Assembly (NCBI RefSeq): GCF_900187455.1
Contig: NZ_FYDX01000013.1
Location: forward strand, 1 to 64,000
Direction of reading: 5' to 3'
Length of the DNA: 64,000 nucleotides
Source: Pseudomonas sp. Irchel 3E13
GTDB taxonomy: Bacteria > Pseudomonadota > Gammaproteobacteria > Pseudomonadales > Pseudomonadaceae
Position 1 is the first letter of the stretch. Each line of letters begins with the position of its first letter. Made by a program: the position numbers and the translations under genes. Positions 41,775-49,095 of this stretch are shown piece after piece. Below the pieces are notes generated by a model. The model did no database searches, was not told where the DNA came from, and saw only the letters and a program-made list of their open reading frames with translations.

Positions 41775-42926
41775 ATGCCAGAAGCCTATATCGTCGATGC
41801 CCTGCGCAGCCCCACCGGCAAGCGCAAGGGCGCGCTGTCCGAGGTGCACGCCATCGACCTCGGCGCCCATGTGCTTAAGGCGCTGGTGCAACGCAATGCG
41901 ATCCCGGCGGAAGACTATGACGACGTGATCTTCGGTTGCGTCGACACCATCGGCGCCCAGGCCGGCGACATCGCCCGCACCAGTTGGCTGGCCGCCGGCC
42001 TGCCGCTGTCGGTGCCGGGCACCACGGTGGATCGCCAGTGCGGTTCGTCGCAGCAGGCCGTGCATTTCGCCGCCCAGGCGGTGATGAGCGGCACCCAGGA
42101 TGTGGTCGCCGTCGGCGGCGTGCAGACCATGACCCGCATCCCTATTTCCTCGGCGATGCTGGCCGGCCAGCCGCTGGGCTTCGCCGATCCGTTTTCCGGC
42201 AGCCACGGCTGGCGCGCCCGTTTCGGTACGCAACCGGTGGACCAGTTCTACGCCGCGCAGCGGATCGCCGATCACTGGGGAATCAGCCGCGAGCAGATGG
42301 AAGCTTTCGCCCTGGAAAGCCACCAGCGCGCTCTGGCTGCACGGGAAAGTGGGCGCTTCGCTCGGGAAATCGTCGCCTGTGAAGGGCTGAGCGAAGACGA
42401 AACACCACGGCAGACCAGCCTGGCGAAAATGGCCGAGTTGCAACCGGTGGACCCGCGTTTCCCGTCGATCACCGCCGCGGTATCGAGCCAGACCTGTGAC
42501 GCCTCGGCGGCGCTGCTGGTGGTGTCGGAGGCGGCGCTCAAACGCTACGACCTGACCCCGCGGGCGCGCATCCATCACCTGACGGTGCTCGGCGACGACC
42601 CGATCTGGCACCTCACCGCGCCGATCGCGGCGACCCGTCGCGCCCTGGCAAAGACCGGGCTGCGCATGAGCGACATCGACCGGGTGGAGATCAACGAGGC
42701 GTTCGCCTCGGTGGTCATGGCCTGGGCCAAGGAACTGGATTACGACCCGGCGCGGACCAACGTCAACGGCGGCGCCATCGCCCTCGGTCACCCGCTGGGC
42801 GCCACGGGTGCACGGCTGATGACCACGCTGCTCAACGAACTGGAATGCAGCGGCGGTCGCTACGGCCTGCAAACCATGTGCGAGGGCGGTGGCCAGGCCA
42901 ACGTCACGATCATCGAACGTCTTTGA
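41775..42926 (+). CDS. fadA6: Acetyl-CoA acetyltransferase, FadA6-like thiolase
   Basis: This 383-residue thiolase has the nucleophilic Cys89 in DRQCGSSQQAVHFAAQAV-type context, the block GGAIALGHPLGATGAR near 335, and the second catalytic Cys in MCEGGGQANV near the end. FadA6 performs the last thiolytic steps on the ring-opened C/D intermediate to give acetyl-CoA and a 2-methyl-beta-ketoadipyl-type CoA. Its place between acyl-CoA dehydrogenases and an SDR in the ipd operon supports this over general fatty acid oxidation. Confidence 0.87.
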   Translation: MPEAYIVDALRSPTGKRKGALSEVHAIDLGAHVLKALVQRNAIPAEDYDDVIFGCVDTIGAQAGDIARTSWLAAGLPLSVPGTTVDRQCGSSQQAVHFAAQAVMSGTQDVVAVGGVQTMTRIPISSAMLAGQPLGFADPFSGSHGWRARFGTQPVDQFYAAQRIADHWGISREQMEAFALESHQRALAARESGRFAREIVACEGLSEDETPRQTSLAKMAELQPVDPRFPSITAAVSSQTCDASAALLVVSEAALKRYDLTPRARIHHLTVLGDDPIWHLTAPIAATRRALAKTGLRMSDIDRVEINEAFASVVMAWAKELDYDPARTNVNGGAIALGHPLGATGARLMTTLLNELECSGGRYGLQTMCEGGGQANVTIIERL

Positions 42927-42942
42927 ATCAAGGAGTCAGACC

Positions 42943-43821
42943 ATGGCTATCTGTAACGGCCGGACGGTGATCATCACCGGTGCCGGCGGCGGCCTCGGCC
43001 GCGCCTACGCCCTGGCCTTCGCGGCCGAGGGCGCCAATGTAGTGATCAACGATATCCGTGCCGAAGCGGCGCAGGATGTGGCCGGGGAAATCGTCGGCAA
43101 TGGCGGCCGCGCCATCGCCAACAGCGACGACATCACCAGCCTCGACAGCGCCCAGCGCATCGTCGACGCGGCGCTGGCGGCGTTTGGCGAAGTGCACGTG
43201 CTGGTCAACAACGCCGGCGTGTTGCGGGATCGCATGTTTATCAGCCTGTCGGAAGAAGACTGGGACCTGGTGATGCGCGTGCATTTGAAAGGGCATTACT
43301 GCCTGGCGAACATCCTCGGTCGCCGCTGGCGCGACCTGGCCAAGGCCGGCACGCCGGTGGCCGCGCGCATCATCAACACCAGCTCGGGGGCGGGTTTGCA
43401 GGGTTCCATCGGCCAGTCCAACTACTCGGCGGCCAAGGGCGGGATTGCCGCGTTGACCTTGGTGCAGGCGGCGGAACTGGCGCGTTACGGCGTCACCGCC
43501 AACGCCCTGGCCCCGGCGGCGCGTACCGCAATGACCGAAAGCGCCATGCCGGACGTGGTGCGCAAGCCCGATGACGGCAGCTTCGACGCCTGGGCCCCGG
43601 AAAACGTCGCACCGCTGGTGGTGTGGCTGGGCAGCGAACAGTCGGCGCATGTCAGCGGCCAGGTGTTCGAAAGCCAGGGCGGACGGATTTCGCTGGGCGA
43701 TGGCTGGCGGACCGGCGTGACCCGCGACAAGGGCGCGTTGTGGTCGGTGGACGAGGTCGGGTCCGCGGTGAATGCCATTCTCGCCGAGGCGCCCAAGGCG
43801 CAGAAGGTGTGGGGGAGCTGA
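42943..43821 (+). CDS. SDR oxidoreductase, Rv3548c/IpdF-like
   Basis: This 292-residue SDR has TGAGGGLGRAYALAFAAEGA near residue 12 and YSAAKGGIAALTL with catalytic Tyr/Lys, plus a C-terminal extension of about 40 residues as in hydratase/dehydrogenase-type SDRs that act on CoA esters. The start ATG at 42943 follows AAGGAGTCAGACC. It ends the ten-gene ipd operon. Mycobacterial clusters have SDRs Rv3548c, Rv3549c and IpdF at this stage; which of these it represents cannot be decided by eye. Confidence 0.78.
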   Translation: MAICNGRTVIITGAGGGLGRAYALAFAAEGANVVINDIRAEAAQDVAGEIVGNGGRAIANSDDITSLDSAQRIVDAALAAFGEVHVLVNNAGVLRDRMFISLSEEDWDLVMRVHLKGHYCLANILGRRWRDLAKAGTPVAARIINTSSGAGLQGSIGQSNYSAAKGGIAALTLVQAAELARYGVTANALAPAARTAMTESAMPDVVRKPDDGSFDAWAPENVAPLVVWLGSEQSAHVSGQVFESQGGRISLGDGWRTGVTRDKGALWSVDEVGSAVNAILAEAPKAQKVWGS

Positions 43822-43828
43822 GAGCGCT

Positions 43829-43942
43829 ATCGCCGGCAAGCCGGCTCCCACAGGGATCGGTCCTCTGGGAGCTGGCTTGCCAGCGATGAGTCCATCAGCA
43901 ACACCGCCGCTGATAGCGATTCGCGAGCAAGCTCGCTCCTAC
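43829..43942. repeat. Three REP units after the ipd operon
   Basis: An inverted REP pair (43829-43855 and 43864-43890, core GCCGGCAAGCCGGC type) is followed by a single GCGAGCAAGCTCGC unit (43921-43942). They separate the steroid operon from the convergent valine-type genes. Confidence 0.82.
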
Positions 43943-43962
43943 CGGGAGGGGGGAGGTCGTGG

Positions 43963-45114
43963 TCACAGCGGATAGTTTTTCAACTCCCGCGCAATCAACA
44001 TCCGTTGAATCTCGCTCGAGCCTTCATAGATCTGGGTAATCCGCGCATCCCGGTAGTAACGCTCCACCGGGTAATCCTCCAGATAGCCGTAACCGCCATG
44101 CACCTGGATCGCCATGGAGCAGACGCGCTCGGCCATTTCCGAGGCGAACAGCTTGGCCTGGGAGGCTTCGCTCAGGCAGGGTTTGCCGGCGCTGCGCAGG
44201 CGGGCGGCGTGGAGGATCAGCAGGCGGGTGGCGTTGATCTGCACCTGCATGTCGGCCAGCAGGTTGGCGATGCTCTGGTGTTCGTTGATCGGTTTGCCGA
44301 ACTGGATGCGCTCGCGGGAATACACCAGCGCCGCTTCGAACGCGGCGCGGGCGATGCCCAGGGCCTGGGCGGCAATGCCGATGCGGCCACCCTCGAGGTT
44401 GGACAGGGCAATCGCCAGGCCCTTGCCACGCTGGCCGAGGATGTTGGCCTCGGGAATACGGCAGTTGTTCAGGGTCACCGCGCAGGTGTCGGAGGCGCGG
44501 ATACCCATCTTGTGTTCGCTGCGATCGACCACGAAGCCGGCATTGTCGGTGGGCACGAGGAAGGCCGAGATGCCTTTCTTGCCAAGGTCCGGGTCGGTCA
44601 CCGCGAAGACGATGGCCAGCTTGGCCCGGCGGGCATTGCTGACGAACTGCTTGGCGCCATTGATGACCCAGTGGCCATCCTGCAGTTCGGCGCGGGTGCG
44701 CAGGTTGTGGGCTTCGGAACCGGCCTGCGGTTCGGTCAGGCAGAAGCAGCCGATCACTTCACCGCTGGCCAGGCGTGGCAGCCAGGCCTGTTGCTGTTCA
44801 TCGCTGCCGTAGGCGAGCAGCGGACCGCAGCCCACCGAGTTGTGGATGCTCATCAGTGCGCCGGTGGCGCCGTCGCCGGCGGCGATTTCTTCCACCGCCA
44901 GGGCGTAGGCGACGTAGTCGGTGTAGCTGCCGCCCCAGTCTTCCGGCACCACCATGCCGAGCAGGCCGAGTTCGCCCATCTTGGCGACCACGCCATCGTC
45001 GATCCAGCCGGCCTTTTCCCAGGCCTGGGCATGGGGCGCGATCTCGCCACGGGCGAAGTCCCGCGCCATGTCGCGAATCATGATCTGTTCTTCAGTCAGT
45101 TCCAGGTCTTGCAT
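43963..45114 (-). CDS. Acyl-CoA dehydrogenase (isobutyryl-CoA type)
   Basis: This 383-residue enzyme is of the short/branched-chain type, with CFCLTEPQAGSEAHNL near residue 122 and the complete C-terminal base motif QIYEGSSEIQRMLIAREL, including the Glu that the steroid enzymes in this window lack. It is followed upstream (16 bp away) by a 3-hydroxyisobutyryl-CoA hydrolase gene, so the pair fits valine degradation: isobutyryl-CoA to methacrylyl-CoA, then hydrolysis after hydration. A general branched-chain role is possible. Confidence 0.87.
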   Translation of the reverse strand: MQDLELTEEQIMIRDMARDFARGEIAPHAQAWEKAGWIDDGVVAKMGELGLLGMVVPEDWGGSYTDYVAYALAVEEIAAGDGATGALMSIHNSVGCGPLLAYGSDEQQQAWLPRLASGEVIGCFCLTEPQAGSEAHNLRTRAELQDGHWVINGAKQFVSNARRAKLAIVFAVTDPDLGKKGISAFLVPTDNAGFVVDRSEHKMGIRASDTCAVTLNNCRIPEANILGQRGKGLAIALSNLEGGRIGIAAQALGIARAAFEAALVYSRERIQFGKPINEHQSIANLLADMQVQINATRLLILHAARLRSAGKPCLSEASQAKLFASEMAERVCSMAIQVHGGYGYLEDYPVERYYRDARITQIYEGSSEIQRMLIARELKNYPL

Positions 45115-45130
45115 GTGCGTACTCCAGCCC

Positions 45131-46216
45131 TCACAGGCCTTCGAAGAATTGGTCGACCCGCTGAGGCTTCAGACCGGCGACAGTGGCGGGGTTCCAGCGC
45201 GGTTGTTTGTCCTTGTCGATGAGCAGGGCGCGCACGCCTTCGATCAGGTCGCCGTGATCGAACCATTGCTGGTCCAGGTGCAGCTCCATTCTGAAACACT
45301 CTTCAAGGCTCAAGCGCCGGCCCCGACGAAGCAGCTCCAGGGTCACCGCCATGCCCAGCGGCGAGCGGGTCTCCATCAGGTCGGCGGTCTTCAGCGCCCA
45401 CTCATGGCTGTCGCCGACGGTCACGCTACGCAGTTGTTCGATCATGCTGGCGACATCGGGCAGGGCGAAGAAGTGGTCGATGGCCGGGCGCAAGTCGGCC
45501 AGCGGCGGATCGACCAGGGTCTGGGTGCCAAGGCTGGCGAGCACGCCTTGCAGGTCCTTGAGCGGGTATTCGCTCCACCTGATGCCATCGAAACCCTGGT
45601 CGAGGGCGCCCAGTTGGTCACTGTCGACGTACCAGTCGGCCAGGCCGCAATACAGGGCATCGGCGGCCTGCACCTGCACGCCGGTGACGCCCAGATAGGT
45701 GCCAAGTTCGCCGGGGATGCGCGACAGGAAATAGCTACCGCCGACATCCGGGAAGTAACCGATACCGACTTCCGGCATCGCCAGGCGGCTGCGCTCGGTG
45801 ACCACGCGCAACTCGGCGCCCTGGGCCAGGCCCATGCCGCCGCCGAGGGTGAAACCGTCCATCAAGGCCACGATCGGCTTGCGGTAGTGGTGGATGAACT
45901 GGTCGAGGTCGTATTCCTCGATGAAGAAGTCGCGGTGCAGCGTGGCGCCGCTTTTATAGCTGTCGTACAGCGAGCGGATATCGCCACCGGCACAGAAGCC
46001 CTTGGGCCCCGCGCCGCGCAGCACCACGGCGTGGATCTGCGGGTCGATGGCCCAGGCTTCCAGTTGCAGGCGCAGGCTGCGAACCATCTGCAGGGTCAGG
46101 GCGTTGAGGCCGGCGGGGCGGTTGAGGGTCAGGTGGCCGATATGGTTGCGGACGTCGGCCAGTACCTGGGCGTTGTCGGTGTCTGAAGTGGCCGGTGCTT
46201 GAGCTTGCGCGGTCAT
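45131..46216 (-). CDS. 3-hydroxyisobutyryl-CoA hydrolase
   Basis: This 361-residue crotonase-family protein has the HIBCH-type blocks GFCAGGDIRSLYDS near residue 73, DGFTLGGGMGLAQGA near 119, and MPEVGIGYFPDVGGSYFLSR near 147, where the Glu and Asp are catalytic. It removes CoA from 3-hydroxyisobutyryl-CoA in valine catabolism. It is the first gene of the minus-strand pair; the 340-bp region upstream, shared with the porin gene, holds TGCA-rich repeats that may be operator sites. Confidence 0.88.
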   Translation of the reverse strand: MTAQAQAPATSDTDNAQVLADVRNHIGHLTLNRPAGLNALTLQMVRSLRLQLEAWAIDPQIHAVVLRGAGPKGFCAGGDIRSLYDSYKSGATLHRDFFIEEYDLDQFIHHYRKPIVALMDGFTLGGGMGLAQGAELRVVTERSRLAMPEVGIGYFPDVGGSYFLSRIPGELGTYLGVTGVQVQAADALYCGLADWYVDSDQLGALDQGFDGIRWSEYPLKDLQGVLASLGTQTLVDPPLADLRPAIDHFFALPDVASMIEQLRSVTVGDSHEWALKTADLMETRSPLGMAVTLELLRRGRRLSLEECFRMELHLDQQWFDHGDLIEGVRALLIDKDKQPRWNPATVAGLKPQRVDQFFEGL

Positions 46217-46302
46217 CGCTGTCTCCCTGCTTTGTTATTGATTTTCCACGTGATTTGTCACGGTGTGGACGAGCGGTCAAGGATCGTCCGGATCGTAACA
46301 GT

Positions 46303-46363
46303 GCAAATTTGCCGAGTTCAATCCGCAAAACTGCAATAGCAATCTGCATTTTTGCATGTGCAA
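46303..46363. promoter_or_regulatory. Cluster of TGCA/TTGCA repeats between divergent genes
   Basis: A perfect 10-bp palindrome GCAAATTTGC (46303-46312) is followed by CGCAAAACTGCAATAGCAAT and TGCATTTTTGCA within 61 bp. This lies in the 340-bp divergent gap between the hydrolase and porin genes (46217-46556) and looks like multiple half-sites for one regulator. No gene was seen in the gap. Confidence 0.5.
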
Positions 46364-46556
46364 CCGCGACCTTCGTCAGCGGTGTCGACACTTTAGCCTT
46401 GTGACCCGCTAGCACAGGGGATTAGTTCCCTCGGCCGGCGCGTTCCCGGCCCCGGCCAAAGCAGCGCCCGCTTGCGTCCAATGCAGCGTAGGGCACCGGC
46501 TGTCGGCTTTCGATAATCCCTCCCGACAACCGTCCCCAACGTTCGCGGAGAGCGTC

Positions 46557-47738
46557 ATGCACAACAATAAGAATGCCAATGCCCGTTTCCTGCCCTTTTT
46601 GGCTGGCCTCGCCACCTTTGGCCTGGTCCCGCTGGCTCAAGCCGAAATCATGCTGTACGACAAGGATGAGACGACCTTCTCCACCGACGGCTACGTCAAC
46701 GCCTTCTACGTCAACAGCGATGTGGACCGTGATGGCGAGCAGTACGACCGTCGCCAGTCGCGGGTGAAGATGGGCTTCCTGCCCAACTACCTGGGTTTCA
46801 ACATGACCAAGCAGATGGGCGACCTGAAGCTGGGCGGTCGCGCCTCGTTCTGGGTAACCATCAACGACAGCGAACAGAACGGCACCGACACCGCCATCGA
46901 CGTTCGTCAGTTCTACGGCACCGTGGCCAACCCCGAGTGGGGTGAAGTGCTGATCGGTAAGGACTTCGGCCTGTTCGCCCGCTCCAACATCCTGCTCGAC
47001 GAACTGCTGGCCGGTTATGGCCAGGTCAGCGACACCCTCGGCCTGGTGGACGGCGGCGGCGTGTCCTTCGGCAACATCGGCAGCGGCTACCCGTACCCGT
47101 TCCCGACGTCGCAGATCACCTACCGCACGCCGGTGATGGAAGGGTTGCGGGTTGCCGTGGGCATCATGGACCCGGTCGATACCAACGACGACAGCGCGGT
47201 CGGCAAGGCTTACCAGAAGAACCCACGCACCGAGAGCGAGATCACCTACCAGTTCGATCTGGGTGGCGCGAAGATCTATAGCTGGCTCAACGGCAGCTAC
47301 CAGACCTCGGACAACACCGATCACAACGTCGACAGCGTGACCTCCAAAGGCGTGGGTTACGGCGTGCAGGCCAAGATGGGTGACTTCTCGCTGACCGGCT
47401 CCGGCTTCACCGCCAAAGGCATCAACCCGTTCTTCACCAACAACGCCGGCGAAGCCACGCTGCGCGAAGTGGACAGCAAGGGCTACCTGCTGCAGGGCTC
47501 GTACACCCTGGGCAAAAACCGCCTGGCACTGTCCTACGGCAAGACCAAGGACGACGGCAACGGCGCGGTGAACACCGGCGCCGACTACGAAACCCGCGGT
47601 ATCGCGCTGTTCCACACCATCAACGACAACCTCAAGCTGGTGGCCGAGTACAACCAGTTCGAAATCAACGGCCATGAAGGCAACACGCAAAACGAAGACA
47701 CCGACACCTTCGCCGTCGGTGCTGTTCTGACCTGGTAA
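46557..47738 (+). CDS. Gram-negative porin
   Basis: The 393-residue product has a signal peptide (cleavage after PLAQA, about residue 29) and then 16-strand-porin-like sequence (GYVNAFYVNSDVDRDG, LGGRASFWVTIND, FYGTVANPEWGEVLIGKDFG) ending AVGAVLTW with the terminal aromatic residue. It forms a trimeric outer-membrane channel for small solutes. The start follows TTCGCGGAGAGCGTC. It is divergent from the valine-type genes; the substrate is unknown. Confidence 0.87.
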   Translation: MHNNKNANARFLPFLAGLATFGLVPLAQAEIMLYDKDETTFSTDGYVNAFYVNSDVDRDGEQYDRRQSRVKMGFLPNYLGFNMTKQMGDLKLGGRASFWVTINDSEQNGTDTAIDVRQFYGTVANPEWGEVLIGKDFGLFARSNILLDELLAGYGQVSDTLGLVDGGGVSFGNIGSGYPYPFPTSQITYRTPVMEGLRVAVGIMDPVDTNDDSAVGKAYQKNPRTESEITYQFDLGGAKIYSWLNGSYQTSDNTDHNVDSVTSKGVGYGVQAKMGDFSLTGSGFTAKGINPFFTNNAGEATLREVDSKGYLLQGSYTLGKNRLALSYGKTKDDGNGAVNTGADYETRGIALFHTINDNLKLVAEYNQFEINGHEGNTQNEDTDTFAVGAVLTW

Positions 47739-47931
47739 ACCCCACCACCGCGTGACAGGGCTTCAGCTCGGCAAGGCGCATCCTGCCGGCTGGAGTTCTG
47801 TTGCGCGGTGTTTTCCCCGGCCTGCGCTCTACAACCAATGCCACCACCACCCCCTACCCAAGTAGCATTCGGCCCCATCCCCTCGCTTCGTACACTGCCG
47901 GCATCCATTCCCAATACGCTGGAGGCTGCTT

Positions 47932-49095
47932 ATGTCGCAGTCCAACGCCGAAGGCGTCCTCAGTGCTGTATCCCGTGCCATTGACGCCGAGGAGGCTGCC
48001 CAGGACCTCGCCCGGCAATTGATGCACCCGCACCTGGGCTTCGTCCTGTTCTTCTGTTCCGCCGAATACGACCTGCCGGCCCTGGCCCAGGCGCTGCAGG
48101 AAAGTTTTGGCGGGATCCGCCTGGCCGGCTGCACCAGCGCCGGTGAAATCACCCCGGAAGGCTATGGTCGCGGCTGCATTACCGCACTGGGCTTCGACCA
48201 TCGGCAGTTTTCCATCGCCGCTGAACTGATCGCGCCGATGCACGATTTCAGCCTGATCGACGCCCAGCGCTGCGTCGAACGGCTGGTCAACGAGTGCCGT
48301 GGCAACACCCTGGCGCCGATCAAGGGCCACAGCTTCGCCCTGACCTTGCTCGACGGCCTGTCCAGTCGCGAAGAAATGCTCCTCGCCGCGCTCAACGCCG
48401 CCCTGGGCGACATCCCGCACTTTGGCGGCTCGGCCGGCGACGACAATTACCTCAACCGCACCCACGTCTACTACGACGGCGTCTTCCACAACAGCGCGGC
48501 GGTGGTGCTGCTGGTCAACACCTGGCTGGATTTCGAAGTGTTCACCACCCACCACATCCAGCCCCGCGCCGAAAAACTGGTGGTGACCCGCGCCGACCGC
48601 ACCCTGCGCCGGGTCTACGAACTGAACGCCGAGCCCGCCGCCCTGGAATACGCGCAACTGATCGGCGTGCCGGTGGACCAGCTCGACCTGCGCACCTTCG
48701 CCGCCCACCCGCTGGCGGTGCGGATCAACGAGCGCTATTACGTGCGCGCCATCCAGCGGGTGCACGACGATTTCAGCCTGAGCTTCTACTGCGCCGTGGA
48801 GAACGGCATCGTCCTCACCGCCATGAGCCCCGGGCCGCTGGTGCCGAACCTGAATACCTTGTTCGACGGCCTCTGCGAGCGGCTCGGCGACCTGCTGCTG
48901 ACCATCGGCTGCGACTGCTTCCTGCGCCGCCTGGAACTGGACGGCACGCCGCAGACCGACCACGTCGAGGCGATCCTGCGCAAGCACGCGGTGGTGGGTT
49001 TCAACTCCTACGGAGAACAGTTCAATGGCATGCACATCAACCAGACCTTCACCGGCGTTGCCATCGGACGGTCCCGTGCCCGGCGATTTGACTGA
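47932..49095 (+). CDS. nosP: FIST-domain sensor, NosP-like
   Basis: This 387-residue protein has the FIST N domain (GIRLAGCTSAGEITPEGYG near residue 63, HFGGSAGDDNYL near residue 165) and a FIST C domain ending CDCFLRRLELDG to HAVVGFNSYGEQFNG. In P. aeruginosa the homologous NosP (PA1975) binds heme, senses nitric oxide and inhibits the kinase encoded next to it, affecting biofilm dispersal. Here too the hybrid kinase gene follows and overlaps by 20 bp. The start follows GGAGGCTGCTT. The heme-binding residue was not located. Confidence 0.87.
   Translation: MSQSNAEGVLSAVSRAIDAEEAAQDLARQLMHPHLGFVLFFCSAEYDLPALAQALQESFGGIRLAGCTSAGEITPEGYGRGCITALGFDHRQFSIAAELIAPMHDFSLIDAQRCVERLVNECRGNTLAPIKGHSFALTLLDGLSSREEMLLAALNAALGDIPHFGGSAGDDNYLNRTHVYYDGVFHNSAAVVLLVNTWLDFEVFTTHHIQPRAEKLVVTRADRTLRRVYELNAEPAALEYAQLIGVPVDQLDLRTFAAHPLAVRINERYYVRAIQRVHDDFSLSFYCAVENGIVLTAMSPGPLVPNLNTLFDGLCERLGDLLLTIGCDCFLRRLELDGTPQTDHVEAILRKHAVVGFNSYGEQFNGMHINQTFTGVAIGRSRARRFD

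Noticed and set aside
38751..42872. A 1373-codon open frame on the minus strand
   Set aside because: It lies entirely antisense to five well-recognised steroid genes, is rich in His/Gly/Ala/Arg from high-GC codon shadowing, and shows no domain.
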